Shown one piece after another: positions 37,501 through 47,069 of a stretch of DNA of 64,000 bases. The notes beneath the pieces were generated by a model. The model was not told where the DNA came from. It was given only the letters and a program-made list of their open reading frames with translations, and made no database searches. Numbering within the stretch: position 1 is the stretch's first letter; each line of letters begins with the position of its first letter. A program made the position numbers and the translations under genes. Origin of the DNA: Nematostella vectensis (taxonomy: Eukaryota; Cnidaria; Anthozoa; Actiniaria; Edwardsiidae); assembly GCF_932526225.1 (NCBI RefSeq), contig NC_064042.1, positions 3,331,001 through 3,395,000 of the forward strand, read 5' to 3'.

Positions 37501-38819
37501 ATGTAAGGCACCATAAAATGTTTATACCTGTTTTGTTTTTTTCAGTGTTCAGCATCCTGTGGCGGCGGTATCATAACCCGTCCTTTAAAATGCACGCGAA
37601 AAAATCGCGTAGGCGTCAGCGTGACAATTCACAACTTGCTATGCCATCACTCGCTTAAACCGACTACTGAGATGGCGTGCAACCAGGATGTACCGTGCCC
37701 TAGTAAGTATGACCCTACGTAGTCCGATCATTTATTGAACCAGTCGTTGTGATCTCACGTAATCCCGGGATTAGGGACATATTCGCCGTGAAGTCGAGAG
37801 TTATCGTTCGATCCTTTGCACTATAATGTGTTAATATCACTGAGCCAAAAGAATGTATAGACAGCTTGGTTCCTAACACTTTAGTGTGTAGAATGGTTAA
37901 AAAATAATAAATTATAAGCAGAACAAGAACCAGAGCAAGACTTTAGCATTGGCTATTTTTTATTTTCGTTTAGCTCCGCCTCCGTGGAGCTTCCATTCAC
38001 TTGGCTGTTACCGAAACGACCCCGAGAAACGAGCACTCCCGGTATTCATGGCTAGTTTTCGAGACAACATTGACTGGAAGGACATGAATAAGACAGTCGT
38101 GGCATGTGCGAAGTATGTGCGAGAGCACTCGGAATACTCGGTATTTGCCATCGAGTTTTACGGCGAGTGCTGGTCGGGACCAGAAGCAGAAGCGAGATAC
38201 AACATGTACGAGAAGTCCGAAGACTGCTACCAGGGAACAGGAAGTCAGAATACTCTTCATGCCTACAAGTTTAACAAGGTAATGCGCAGAAATAGGCGGG
38301 AGAAGGGTTGAAGGAGGAGAAGGGGGAGTATATGCAAAATCTTCGTCATACAGCTTTCTCCACCCGTGGGATTAGAATAAACGTGAATTGTAAGTTGGTG
38401 ATGTATCACACATATATAAGAACCATAAATGTTATAATAACAATACATGAAACAGGAATCATAAATGTATCAACAACCATAAATGTAATAGCACATCGCC
38501 CATAAATAACAACTTAACCATAAATACATGTATGGTTGTTAAAGGTTTGATTAATGTCAATGTCATGTTAGGCGCTTCCCGATCCAAATTTCGCCTCTTG
38601 TACCTCGTGATACGTTTGGATTGCGATCGCCTTTCTTTTGCCGTTACATCCCATTCTACCTCGGCTACAGAGCATTGTCTAATGTCGCTAGCTATCGCGG
38701 TAATAAGCCACTGTCAGAAAACTTTGAGCGAGGCTCAGGGATTCTGGTAGCCCTACCTTGATTATGATTATATACTGACTTCCTGAATATTAACGAACAT
38801 TCTCTTTTTGTAGTTGTGA
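25488..38819 (+). CDS. ADAMTS: Secreted ADAMTS-family zinc metalloprotease with four TSP1 repeats and a C-terminal WSC-like domain
   Basis: 23 exons, phases consistent, 1026 aa: 25488-25545, 26390-26685, 27121-27253, 27481-27620, 28236-28319, 28615-28750, 29108-29213, 29469-29609, 30534-30693, 31173-31271, 31563-31705, 32019-32085, 32607-32682, 33365-33495, 34703-34826, 35110-35199, 35771-35928, 36164-36299, 36645-36771, 37104-37311, 37546-37702, 37974-38278, 38814-38819. Order: signal peptide (MGLQWQTISTMLMGL), propeptide to about 165, reprolysin domain with HETAHAMGVQHD (H313, E314, H317, H323), disintegrin-like region about 370-455, TSP1 about 460-520 (WSAWSSGYSACTRSCGGG), short Cys-rich part, spacer opening with CGVCDGDSSSC, TSP1 repeats at about 737, 803 and 863, and a final domain 925-1025 (LGCYRN, FYGECWSG). 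The family cleaves extracellular-matrix proteins. Oddities: the propeptide looks short, the possible furin site (MQKR|Q) is weak, and the Cys-rich domain is about 20 residues shorter than usual between exons 13 and 14, so an exon in 32683-33364 may be missed. Confidence 0.88.
27621..27900 (+). repeat. 22-bp minisatellite next to ADAMTS exon 4
   Basis: Units of aaatggatgatgattgttgatg recur every 22 bp from 27663 to about 27899 (about 11 copies, only one or two substitutions). A related gatgctaattattttataatg lead-in connects it to the donor at 27621. The reverse strand is open but encodes only a low-complexity His/Ser/Ile repeat. Confidence 0.9.
27923..28096 (+). mobile_element. Possible hAT-like MITE, degraded
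   Basis: Begins cagggtcataccaggc and ends gtctgctacgcctctg, similar to the family ends, and contains three C-rich gtgccccccc-type blocks. No convincing target-site duplication is visible, in part because a minisatellite abuts the left end. Confidence 0.35.
28736..28797 (+). repeat. 30-bp tandem duplication spanning the ADAMTS exon 6 donor
   Basis: aaagacttcaggcggtaagt occurs twice with a 30-bp period, duplicating the last exon codons and the donor. Donors therefore stand after 28750 and 28780. Confidence 0.85.
29311..29411 (+). repeat. GAC/GAT microsatellite in ADAMTS intron 7
   Basis: A run of gac triplets grades into gat triplets, ending about 57 bp before exon 8. Simple-sequence expansion. 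Confidence 0.85.
29632..29788 (+). mobile_element. hAT-like MITE in ADAMTS intron 8
   Basis: Same family as 13637-13752: starts cagatccgtagcaggcctcg, ends ccctgttacggccctg, with a perfect 5-bp duplication TAATA (29627-29631 and 29789-29793). It begins only 22 bp after the exon 8 donor at 29610. Confidence 0.78.
30017..30301 (+). mobile_element. Fold-back MITE with long terminal inverted repeats, ADAMTS intron 8
   Basis: The left arm (ttcgttgtatcgcgacgc..., about 90 bp) pairs with the right arm (...gtcacgatacaacggatt) with scattered mismatches, including matching ttttctgttccgccagt / actgacgaaacagaaaa blocks. Target-site duplication not clear. Confidence 0.55.
30381..30580 (+). repeat. 100-bp tandem duplication spanning the ADAMTS exon 9 acceptor
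   Basis: 30381-30480 and 30481-30580 are diverged copies (tccacacgcgttgtttaaaa vs tccccacgcgttgttaaaaa; ttccaagctcttcgtgt vs gtccaagctcctcgtgt). The true acceptor ends at 30533; a decoy AG ends at 30434, 99 nt upstream. Confidence 0.75.
30819..30932 (+). repeat. 22-bp minisatellite in ADAMTS intron 9
   Basis: Five units of cagtcggtacggggtatttg with cc, one or two changes each. It starts about 125 bp after exon 9. Confidence 0.88.
31512..31554 (+). repeat. ATC/ATT microsatellite before ADAMTS exon 11
   Basis: catcatcat then attattatt directly precede the acceptor (ag at 31561-31562), replacing a normal polypyrimidine tract. Confidence 0.85.
32059..32484 (+). repeat. 42-bp tandem array of ten units containing the ADAMTS exon 12 donor
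   Basis: Units start (ggacacgt) at 32059, 32101, 32143, 32189, 32231, 32273, 32315, 32361, 32403 and 32445. Eight steps are unchanged 42 bp except that the third and seventh units are 46 bp, giving a higher-order period of 172 bp. The first unit is the end of exon 12 plus its donor. GGTATGA is intact in units 1, 2, 3, 7, 8 and 10, and changed to GGCATG or CGCATG in units 4, 5, 6 and 9. Confidence 0.92.
32780..33066 (+). mobile_element. Fold-back MITE in ADAMTS intron 13
   Basis: Left end cactagtgacataatgacat and right end atgtcgtaatgtcactagtg are inverted repeats of about 33 bp, extended by gcgtgcacc / ggtgcgcgc. Internal copies of the motif cattatgtccaggtcgttat occur twice (about 32924 and 33011). 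Confidence 0.55.
33963..34542 (+). mobile_element. MITE with TTAA target site in ADAMTS intron 14
   Basis: Left end ggcccttctagacggcacaa and right end (reverse complement) ggcccatcaagacggtacaa continue as a terminal inverted repeat through acttttgcctacaa. TTAA flanks both sides (33959-33962, 34543-34546). TTAA duplication suggests a piggyBac- or Kolobok-type origin. No transposase fragment is visible. Confidence 0.7.
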
Positions 38820-38939
38820 TCATTTGATCGAAAAGTGACATATTCAGATGATCATATCCATGAGTCCTGGGTCGTGTGCAGTGTAAAGAAACTCAAGCAC
38901 CCACTCCAATTGAATGTAACTCCCTGCTTAAGAATGTGT

Positions 38940-38945
38940 AATAAA
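38940..38945 (+). promoter_or_regulatory. Polyadenylation signal of the ADAMTS gene
   Basis: AATAAA lies 121 nt after the TGA of the last, two-codon exon (38814-38819) and is followed by a GT-rich stretch (tggtgtgtgtat). It supports ending the gene with that tiny exon. The alternative is read-through of the 38278 donor, which would stop at 38311. Confidence 0.55.
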
Positions 38946-39720
38946 GGCAATTTGGTGTGTGTATATTGACAGTTAGTGGGTGGTGACTATTGATCCAGTA
39001 GATCTAATAAAAGTTGTTAAATTTAGGTTTAATGCCCGCATGAGTTTCCAGTCTTCGTACCCCACCATGGAAAGTTCTTATGTGTCCCGCATTTTTTAAG
39101 CCTTCAGTAGTCATTATCCGACCTCCTCCCCCATAGAAACACACAACTCTTGTAGGGCTTCAGACTCGCTATATGAGATTTTTACCCCAAATAATGAAAT
39201 AAAGTAGGACTCAAACACGTTATTCCAAGGTCTGCTTTATTTTACGGTGGATATATTTTCATTAACATCGATTTCCCCTATACATTACTTTGTAGAACTG
39301 AAAGTATCCTTGGGGTGCCTGTGGTGCCGAGGGGGGGGGGGGGGGGGGGGAGCGGAAAACTTTTAGCTATATCAAAAGGGGAGGGCTCCGAACAAAAACG
39401 GTCCTCTAAAGGTGGGGGGATCTAAAATTTTTAGGAGCCATACTTTTCATCTTTAAAATGTTACTGATATGATCTAGTTTGAAGCCCAAATACAGATAAA
39501 ATATTAAGCCTAATGACAAATGTATTCAATTACTTCTCTATAACTGTCTTTAAAAACCATGGATACTTCCAGTATATAACAGTTGGATTTACCGATACAG
39601 TTTATTATCAGAATTACAGGAACTAATTGAAATAAACTTCTAGACAGTGGTGGAGCATGCAAATCCCCAAAACGACATTCATACATTTACACCCCTTGGT
39701 GTATTTAATGTAACACTTTC

Positions 39721-39880
39721 TTACCTTGCTAGCAGGGCTTTCTTCCTGTTTGTTTCTATCAGTTCACTTGTCCGTGTTGCGTTACTTTTCTTCCGCATTC
39801 TCTTTTGTTTGTGTCCAAACAAACAAACACGGATAAGTAAACTGATAGAAACGAAAAGGAAGAAAGCTCTGCTAGGGTAA
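39721..39880 (+). mobile_element. Fold-back element upstream of the VWA5A-like gene
   Basis: Left arm ttaccttgctagcagggctt and right arm (reverse complement) ttaccctagcagagctttct continue as a near-perfect inverted repeat of about 60 bp (tttctatcagttcacttgtc). It lies about 330 bp upstream of the VWA5A ATG, so it may form part of that promoter region. Confidence 0.55.
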
Positions 39881-40130
39881 ACATGTATGTGAAATCCTGA
39901 AATAATAACCACTCGAGCGTACGTCCCTGTGTGACATGAATATTAATGCCAGTATCTTCTGCTGTTGAAGAAAGTTGATCAGCAACTCTGAGTTCGATCT
40001 GATAATATCATTATTACTGTATTTACTCGTCCAGTATGAGCTCAAAATAATTTCGCTGAGGTTAGCAATTTGTCAGTATTTTACGTTATTATGACGCAAA
40101 GTTCTATATTTAGCCCAAATTCTCCCAACC

Positions 40131-40140
40131 TATAAAATCC
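40131..40140 (+). promoter_or_regulatory. TATA box upstream of the VWA5A-like gene
   Basis: TATAAAATCC sits 81 nt before the ATG at 40212, placing a transcription start near 40160 and a short leader. The position relative to an intact long first exon is what makes this more than a chance AT-rich match. Inference only; no initiator element was verified. Confidence 0.55.
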
Positions 40141-40211
40141 TGTTTCGACTTGCAACATTGAACACGGAAGGGAAGTCAGCATCGAAAGAAAGCGGCCACA
40201 ACTAAGGCAAA

Positions 40212-43200
40212 ATGGTTCACTTCGGTCTAATCGATAGTTCACGGAACCAAGTCCCTCTGCAACGTATAGAAATACGAGCTAAGGTCCATGGCTACACGGC
40301 TGAAGTCATTGCTACAATGACTTACAATAACAAGATGAAAAATCCGATTGAAGCGGTTTATATTTTGCCACTTGACGAGGAAGCGGCGGTGTGTGGGTTT
40401 AAAGCGACGATTGACGGTCGAACTATCGTTGCCGAGGTACAAGAGAAGCAAGAAGCGAGAGATACATACGACGATGCTATTAGTAGTGGTCACAGTGCCT
40501 TCCTGCTCGAGGAAAGCGACGAGAGCTCGGATATTTTTCAAATCAACGTCGGAAACCTTCCTGCGGAATCAACGGCAAAGGTAGAACTAACGTTTGTGTG
40601 TGAGCTTACCGTGGAGAAGGAGGGAAGGGTGTGCTTTCTACTTCCTACAGTGTTAAATCCAAGATACACACCACAAGGCGGAAATTCTATCACTGCTTCT
40701 CTCCCTCGTGTCGACTCCGCATACGAGTTTGACTTTGAGCTTCTCGTGCAGAGTGCGTCCGAAATACAAGAAATAACCTCCCCCCACAGTAAGCTTAACG
40801 TTGTAATAAGCTCCGAGGATAAATGCCAAGCGACAGTACGCTTAGCAGAACCATTCAAGTTCGATGTTGATGTAAAGGTGATGATACTCAACCGTGACCC
40901 CTTTCTTCCACAAGCAACCTTTGAAAATGGCGTGACAGGATCGAACATCACGCAAGATTTCCTTGAAAAGCCCTTGGTCACGCTCAATTTCATGCCAGAT
41001 TTTGGCAAACAAGAAGCATTAGAAACTGGTGAATTCATATTCGTGATAGACAGAAGTGGCAGTATGAGCGGAGACAGAATAAAAAATGCCAGAGAAACAC
41101 TTTTCCTTTTCCTAAAAAGTTTGCCTGAGCACTGCCATTTCAATGTCGTGGGGTTTGGAAGTTCGTATGAAAAGCTGTTCTCTTCCAGCACAAAGTACAG
41201 CGACAGCAGCGTAAAGAAAGCATGTAACCACGCTAAGAATTTGGAAGCCAACCTGGGTGGCACAGAAATATTGGAGCCGTTGAAATATGTGTTTTCCCAG
41301 CCGGTTATCAAGGGTTCCCCTCGCCAGGTGTTCCTCCTGACGGATGGGGAAGTGGGGAACACACAGCAAGTGATCACTCTTGTCAAGAAAAATTCCTCTC
41401 ATGCAAGGTTAGTCCAGTTAACAGTTGTTAAGCCCCATCTACACTAACAATTTTAGTTGACAACAATATTTGTTGGGATCTACTTAAACTATTTTTAATG
41501 TGTGACAATTTTTAATTGCCAAGAAAAGGCAAACCTGCTTGCTTTTGAGCAACTATAGTTGCCACATAAAGATGATTCTGCTCCATCTACACATTAAATA
41601 AAAATTGTCACATACGAATTGTCAACTGTTTAATTGTTAGTGTAGATGGGGCTTCAGGGACATTGTCAGCCACGCCCTGTTATTGTTTTCGTTTAATATT
41701 GAATAACAAATTATTTGAGGAAATCCGGAAATAATTATCTTAAAACAGGTTTTAATACGTTTTCTATATGTTTAATTGAAAATTCTGACCACACCTTCCC
41801 CAAATATACTGATGAAAAGATTGTTTTTTTGCTAGAATGAGCGATGACAAGAGACTTAAAGAGCAAGATCAACTTTTTAACTCTGTTTTAACCCTCTTTA
41901 GAGTTAAAAAGTTAGAAACAGGCTTTGATTTTCAATAGCCAAACGTCGTGTGCTGCGGTCATACGAATTGCGGGATATCGAGCCAGATTACTTCAATGGA
42001 TTAAAGGTTATTATGGACTTTCAGGTGCTTTACTTTTGGTATTGGCCAGGGAGCATCTACGGCACTCATCAAGGGCGTCGCCAGAGCGGGTCAAGGAACC
42101 GCGGAGTTCATCACGTCAAGCCATCAAATGCAAGCTAAGGTGAGTGCTGGGTTAGGGACCTACTGTTCAGATAACTGATTTTTTTTCGGCGCGGTCGTTG
42201 CTGTGTCTTTCAGCTGGCCAAAGATTTGTGTCACGCGGGAAAATATCGCAGGTTGTCGGGGCTACGCTACTACTTGCCACGCGGGAAATTATTGCTTGTT
42301 GTCGGGATGCGTTAGTACTTGCCAAACTTTAGCATTTTTGTCAATTTACCGCAAACTTATGCCGGGAGTTAATGATGCGTTTTGTTTAGTTATGAGTCAA
42401 CGGGAATTGGCCTCTCCCCAATGGTAGGCGGGTCCATATTGTTTTCAATATATTCGTGAATCGTAAATCGAGCGCCTATTCCCGTTCCGTATTCATCTAC
42501 CACCGGTAGAAAGTTGGTTTTTACTTCGGGAGCAGGTATCGTCTAGGTCTAGTGAAATTCTGGTATAGCCAGAATTGGTATTAAGGAAGCAAGTGCAAAA
42601 ATGATTTGAATGTTGTCAATCATTCTGGTCACGCATGAAGATTGTCATAGCTACTAGCTCGGCAAGCATGAAATGCGTTACCTCCGAAGTCAACAATAAT
42701 CGTATAATCATTATGTAGGTCACGGCAAGTCCAAGGGTAACCCACTGGCATGCCTGCGTTGGAAGGTCGTCCTTCGAACACCCATTGGTTTAGAAACTTA
42801 ACCAAACGAAACAAAACGTTTTTCGGGGTGTCAGCGAAGGTCTCTCGTTTGGGCTTGCCGTCATTAGAGAGAATACAAAAGGGATGCGGTACGAAACCCC
42901 AAATGATTATTCTTAAAATATCACTTAAAATTTACTTGTGTAAAGTAGCGTTTGTAACAGCGACTAAATGAACCCAGTACCGTCCCCACATCTCATCTCT
43001 GTCGTTTGTTTCATTTGCTTGCTTTATCTGATAGTGAGGCGCCGCAACATTGTAACCGACTGTTTAAAATGCTCGCAAATCTTGACAGTAGTCATTGAAT
43101 GATCATATGCTTAAATGCGTGACTAAAGTTTTTAACCGCTTATGTTTTTTTGAGGTTGCGCTGTATTCATGAACCACCTCTTGAAACCTTGATAGTTTAA

Positions 43201-44894
43201 GTGATTCATGTATTTTAGGTGAACACGGCTAGAGAGGGCCATTAGAAAAACTACACACAGGTTATAATGTTACCTTCTTTATTACAACGCCACTCGCAAA
43301 TCGCGCGCTCTGATTGGTCAAGGGACCATGAGTAATTAGCGGGCACACGCACGCTTGGCGTGAGAGCGTGCGCGCGTGCTCCCCAAAATTAGATTGTAAC
43401 GTAAGAAAGCATTTCCATTGTTGTATAAAACAAATAGATCTCATTTTTATCTATTTTAAAATAAATTTTGAATTTCAGGTTGTTAAGACACTTCGCAATG
43501 CCCTTCAACCTTCAATGGAAGACATTAAAGTCACATGGGACCTACCCCACGGATGGGATTCACAAACTATCCCTAAGAACTTACCCCAAGCCCTATTCAG
43601 CGGAAATCGCATCATAGTCTATGGGCTTCTCAGCAAACAAGGGGGCGGCCGTGATGAAGAGCTTCAAGGCAAGGCGACCCTTCAGGCTACCACTCGAGAC
43701 AATACCAGCAATATGCGAACCATCACACATGAGGTTGCATTCAAGCTAGAGTTGAAGGAGAGTGACGGATGTTCCATGATGCACCGTGTGGCCGCAAAAA
43801 GGTTTATCCAGGAACAACAAGATGCCATGGAAGAAGACGCCTCTAGCTGGTCGGATGATCTGAAAGCCAAGGTCATTAATATCAGCAAGGCTGCCAATGT
43901 TGTATCCAAGGTGACGTCATTTGTCGCCGTGGACAGCGAAAGTCATGTTCCAATACAAAAACCCATGAGGGAAAGCTCTGAGATGTATGCTTTAAAAGAA
44001 TGTGGGTTTATGGGCGGTGGAGGTGCTTTATCTTCAGCGCCAGCCCCAAGGAAATGTTATAGTGGTAAGTGTTAAAATTGTTAACATAAAAAACTTGAAA
44101 GCGGGTTGGGTAGACTGTGTAGGCTTTACTAGAAGTACGACTTTTTATGCTCCAATGGTTCTGACTACTATTCGCGTATACTGTCCATGTCATCAGGTTA
44201 TGGCCTTAAACGTCCTTACTATAGCATTAAGTTGGAGTGGGTGTGTCATATTGAACTTAAAATTAAAATTGTTTACTCTCTTTCAGGAGGTGCTTCAGTA
44301 GTCAGGATGCAAAAGAAAGGTGGAGTGGGTTTTAGTTTCTCCGTTCCTAAAGTATTCCTTCCCAAGAAAAAGTCAGCCAAAAGTAAGCCCCAGCCCAAAG
44401 GTCCAAGTCCCCAGCTCTCACGTATGAGACACTCGCCCATGGCTGCAGAATCGATGTGCTATGACCCTACCATAGAAGACAGCTTTGATGACATACTAGC
44501 CGAGGAAGAAAAGCTTTGTATGCCTTCCGCTGAGGGATTTATAAAGAAAGAAAAGAAAAAGGCGTCCTCTTCTCTGACCCTAGAGCTCATCGCTCTTCAA
44601 TCAGCATCGGGTACATGGACCCTCAGTGCAGAGCTTGCCGCCATGCTGGGCGTTCCTGTGGATAACCTTCAAAAGGCGTGTCCTGATGGGGTCGTTTTTC
44701 CTCTGTGGGCAACAGCTCTTGCACTAGTCTGGCTACATGCAAAGTGTGCCGAGAAGAAAGACGAGTGGCAAATGGTAGGAGACAAGGGTCGAAGAGCTCT
44801 TGAGAGAGGTTTACCAGCCGGAAAGACCTATAAAGAAGTGCTAGAGAGAGCAGCGACGACTCTTGGAGTCAACCTTCCAGATACGGCTTTTTGA
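40212..44894 (+). CDS. VWA5A: VWA5A-like protein (VIT domain + von Willebrand factor A domain)
   Basis: Four exons, 834 aa: 40212-41407, 42025-42139, 43479-44064, 44287-44894. Human VWA5A is 786 aa. The N-terminal VIT domain covers about 1-130 (GYTAEVIATMTYNN, ILPLDEEAAV). The vWA domain covers about 274-440 with an intact metal-binding site: D280-R-S282-G-S284, Thr in LGGTEI, Asp in LLTDGE. Exon 2 supplies FTFGIGQGASTALIKGVARAG, the usual end of the vWA fold. The C-terminal third contains a Gly-rich patch (FMGGGGALSS), a Lys/Pro/Ser linker and a conserved tail (LALVWLHAK, GRRALERG). No signal peptide or membrane segment is seen, so it is probably cytoplasmic. The family role is poorly defined (VWA5A was described as a candidate tumour suppressor, BCSC-1). 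The first ATG follows a TATA box and has an A at -3. Intron 1 holds a TTAA-type MITE. Confidence 0.93.
41432..41652 (+). mobile_element. MITE with TTAA-like target site in VWA5A intron 1
   Basis: Left end gccccatctacactaacaat matches the reverse complement of the right end (attgttagtgtagatggggc). Flanks are TTAA (41428-41431) and TTCA (41653-41656), one substitution apart. It starts 24 bp after the exon 1 donor. Confidence 0.68.
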
Positions 44895-45166
44895 TAAGTG
44901 CAGTCATTACTGTGTATGTGACCACTGGTCTTTCAAGTCCCTTTCAATGATTACAGATATCAATGCGAGCTTCAAATAATGAAAAGATCGCTACATTTCG
45001 AACTCCCAGAGGCAACTTTTTCCGATACTAACCCTCCCTCCCAGCCCATATTAGGCACTCGTTTTCTAATGGTCTGAAAAAGCCTGATTGCTCGGGAGAC
45101 CTGTAATATTTAAAAATGATGAATCGCTAATTTTTTAAGGCCTTAGACCTCGTTATCGATGACGAC

Positions 45167-45172
45167 AATAAA
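45167..45172 (+). promoter_or_regulatory. Candidate polyadenylation signal of the VWA5A-like gene
   Basis: AATAAA lies 273 nt downstream of the TGA at 44892-44894 and is the first full match I see on this strand after the stop. Confidence 0.45.
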
Positions 45173-45837
45173 ATCTTATTAAACAGTATTGTAATTTAAG
45201 CGTTGAATTTCTCGACTTAGACTTTTTTAGGGGAAAAAGTAAAGACCAAAAACCAAAACAACTACAAAAAATTGATAAGCCCTCCTCCAGTATTCCCTTT
45301 CCTAACATTTTTCTTAGATGAAGTATTTGCATAAGGAAAAACGAGTACTTTACTTCCCCCTCCCCCCTGGAAATTGGCACTCTAAAATAGCCCCTGCCAT
45401 CACCCCCGATATTGTTTCCTGGAAACTCTTAACCGAACTATCCATTTCATACATACATCATTTTATAGTAGAGATAATACAATAGTTATGGTAATAATGA
45501 AAAATACGTCAACAACTTATAGATTATAATTTGTTGTGAGGTAAGACTAAAATCTAACTGCGAAAAGTAGGCGATGGAATATAAAAAGATTTTATATTAT
45601 AACCATAACAGAATAAACATTAAGACTTAAATAATAAGGAATTAAAGGGATAAAATCGTATTTACTCACTTGTTTGAATACGTTTGGATACTGCCCTTTA
45701 CAAAATAACGTCGCATATCTGTATAGAAAAGATAATCACTAAAGATTGATTAGGTAAAAATTGAGGATTAATTTGGAAAATTTATTTTGTTGAAATGTTT
45801 TTTTACAGCGCAAATAATGTTTGTAAAAATACAGACT

Positions 45838-45956
45838 TTTCGAGGCTACTGCCTCATAATGAGTGTCTAAAAGCAAATGCTTTTAGAAGACACTAATGAA
45901 GAGACAGTTGCTTTTAAACGACACTGATGAAGAGGCAGTAGCCTCGAAACGTCTGA
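45838..45956 (+). repeat. Fold-back repeat with hammerhead-like hairpin (Penelope-like terminus)
   Basis: The left arm (cagacttttcgaggctact, from about 45833) is the reverse complement of the right arm (agtagcctcgaaacgtctg, to about 45956). Between them are three degraded units of a motif ending tgaagaggcagt or similar. The right arm holds CTGATGA, a GAGGC/GCCTC stem and GAAACGTC. This resembles a hammerhead, but it has an extra A after CTGATGA and no stem III loop, so activity is doubtful. Confidence 0.5.
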
Positions 45957-46288
45957 ACAAGAAATATAAACGTGAAAGATTGATTTGCCCGAGTGATTTT
46001 TCTTGAGGCCTACAAATAATACTGTCAGTTGTTCTGATGGGCCGCGAAATTGTTTCTAAAAATAGCCTAGGGTACTCATTCGCTATCTCAGGGGGGGAGG
46101 GGGGTAATATAGTGCAGACCTGGGCTCTCTTTGCGCTCTGCACGTACTTAAGACACGCTCTGCCACTCACGTTGTCCTGTCCTTATAACTTAAATGTGAA
46201 CTTTAGAAGCACACTAGCATACACACATTGGCACCAGTCGGGCCAAGACGGGACGCTAGCACAGTTTATTACCCGTGCAGTTCGGCAA

Positions 46289-46331
46289 CCATGGACAGCT
46301 GTTTCGTCCTTATTAGGACTCGTCAGCATGG
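46289..46331 (-). ncRNA. Hammerhead ribozyme, minimal type I, Penelope-like-element class
   Basis: Read on the minus strand, all conserved core positions are present: stem I 5' arm CCATG, CTGACGA, stem II GTCCT/AGGAC with an AATA loop, GAAA, a short stem III (A-U and C-G pairs, AGCT loop), then GTC at the cleavage site, and the stem I 3' arm CATGG. Predicted cleavage falls between 46294 and 46293. This one-strand order with a tiny stem III matches the hammerheads described in Penelope-like retroelements. Flanks look like retroelement tail sequence. No reverse-transcriptase ORF is seen next to it, so it is probably a terminal fragment. Confidence 0.78.
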
Positions 46332-47069
46332 CATAGCCGGTTTGCCTCAGTTAAACTTCATCGGCAAAAAAACTGCAGGGCGACTTCGACTCGAACGAAG
46401 TGCTTTAAACCACAGCTCAGATCCATGTGGGATCTAGAGCTGCGACCGGGCTAGCGTGATGCCAATTGTGCGGATCACGCATGCGACCTTCCCAGGGCCC
46501 TCTCCCTTTCCTGTCATTTGGGTCGTCGGCGGGAAATGGCCCTGGGATCGGCCGGTCACGTGACTCCTTCTACACCCAGGATTTCTGGGTGTAATAAATT
46601 AGCATAAATTATCCAATGTTTATCTTCAAAACAAGATGGCGGCAGAGTCGGAAGTATCGGCCGTTTTTGATTAAGGAAAGCTAAGAATTGCTACGATTAT
46701 TTTTAAAGTTAAAAAAGGACGCGCCTGAAATTTAAATTTTGAGGCAAAATGTTTTTCAGGTTCTCTGGATTTCGTTATTTTTTTACGCGCGCGCGCAAGA
46801 GAATAGCGTCATAACCAATGAGACAGGGCCCTGGGAACGAGGTTGTATTTACCACGCAGATCAACCAGGCAGACGCACAATTCAATTATGCCTTATTTTA
46901 TGGGCTCCCTGTGTTACTCAGTTTCTTTTTGCTGCTTTTAGCACAGGGTACCCGAAACGCGTATAACGCCTAGTTGATTTTGTTTTCTGTTCTTCTAAAA
47001 CGGATGTCAATAGCTTCCGTTTTTTTTGTCAGAAATTTCGATAATGAGCCATATTTTCTAGGTATATAG

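Larger units (their letters stand above)
44895..47069. other. VWA5A-PTPMT1 intergenic region
   Basis: Contains the VWA5A poly(A) signal, the fold-back repeat at 45.84 kb and the hammerhead at 46.29 kb. A GC-rich stretch from about 46430 to 46640, with cacgtgac and aagatggcggc motifs, looks like a promoter region for PTPMT1. The caagatggcggc is similar to a YY1 site. Functional claims here are inference. Confidence 0.4.

Noticed and set aside
40538-41386. 282-codon minus ORF opposite VWA5A exon 1
   Set aside because: Antisense shadow of a long, confidently identified exon.
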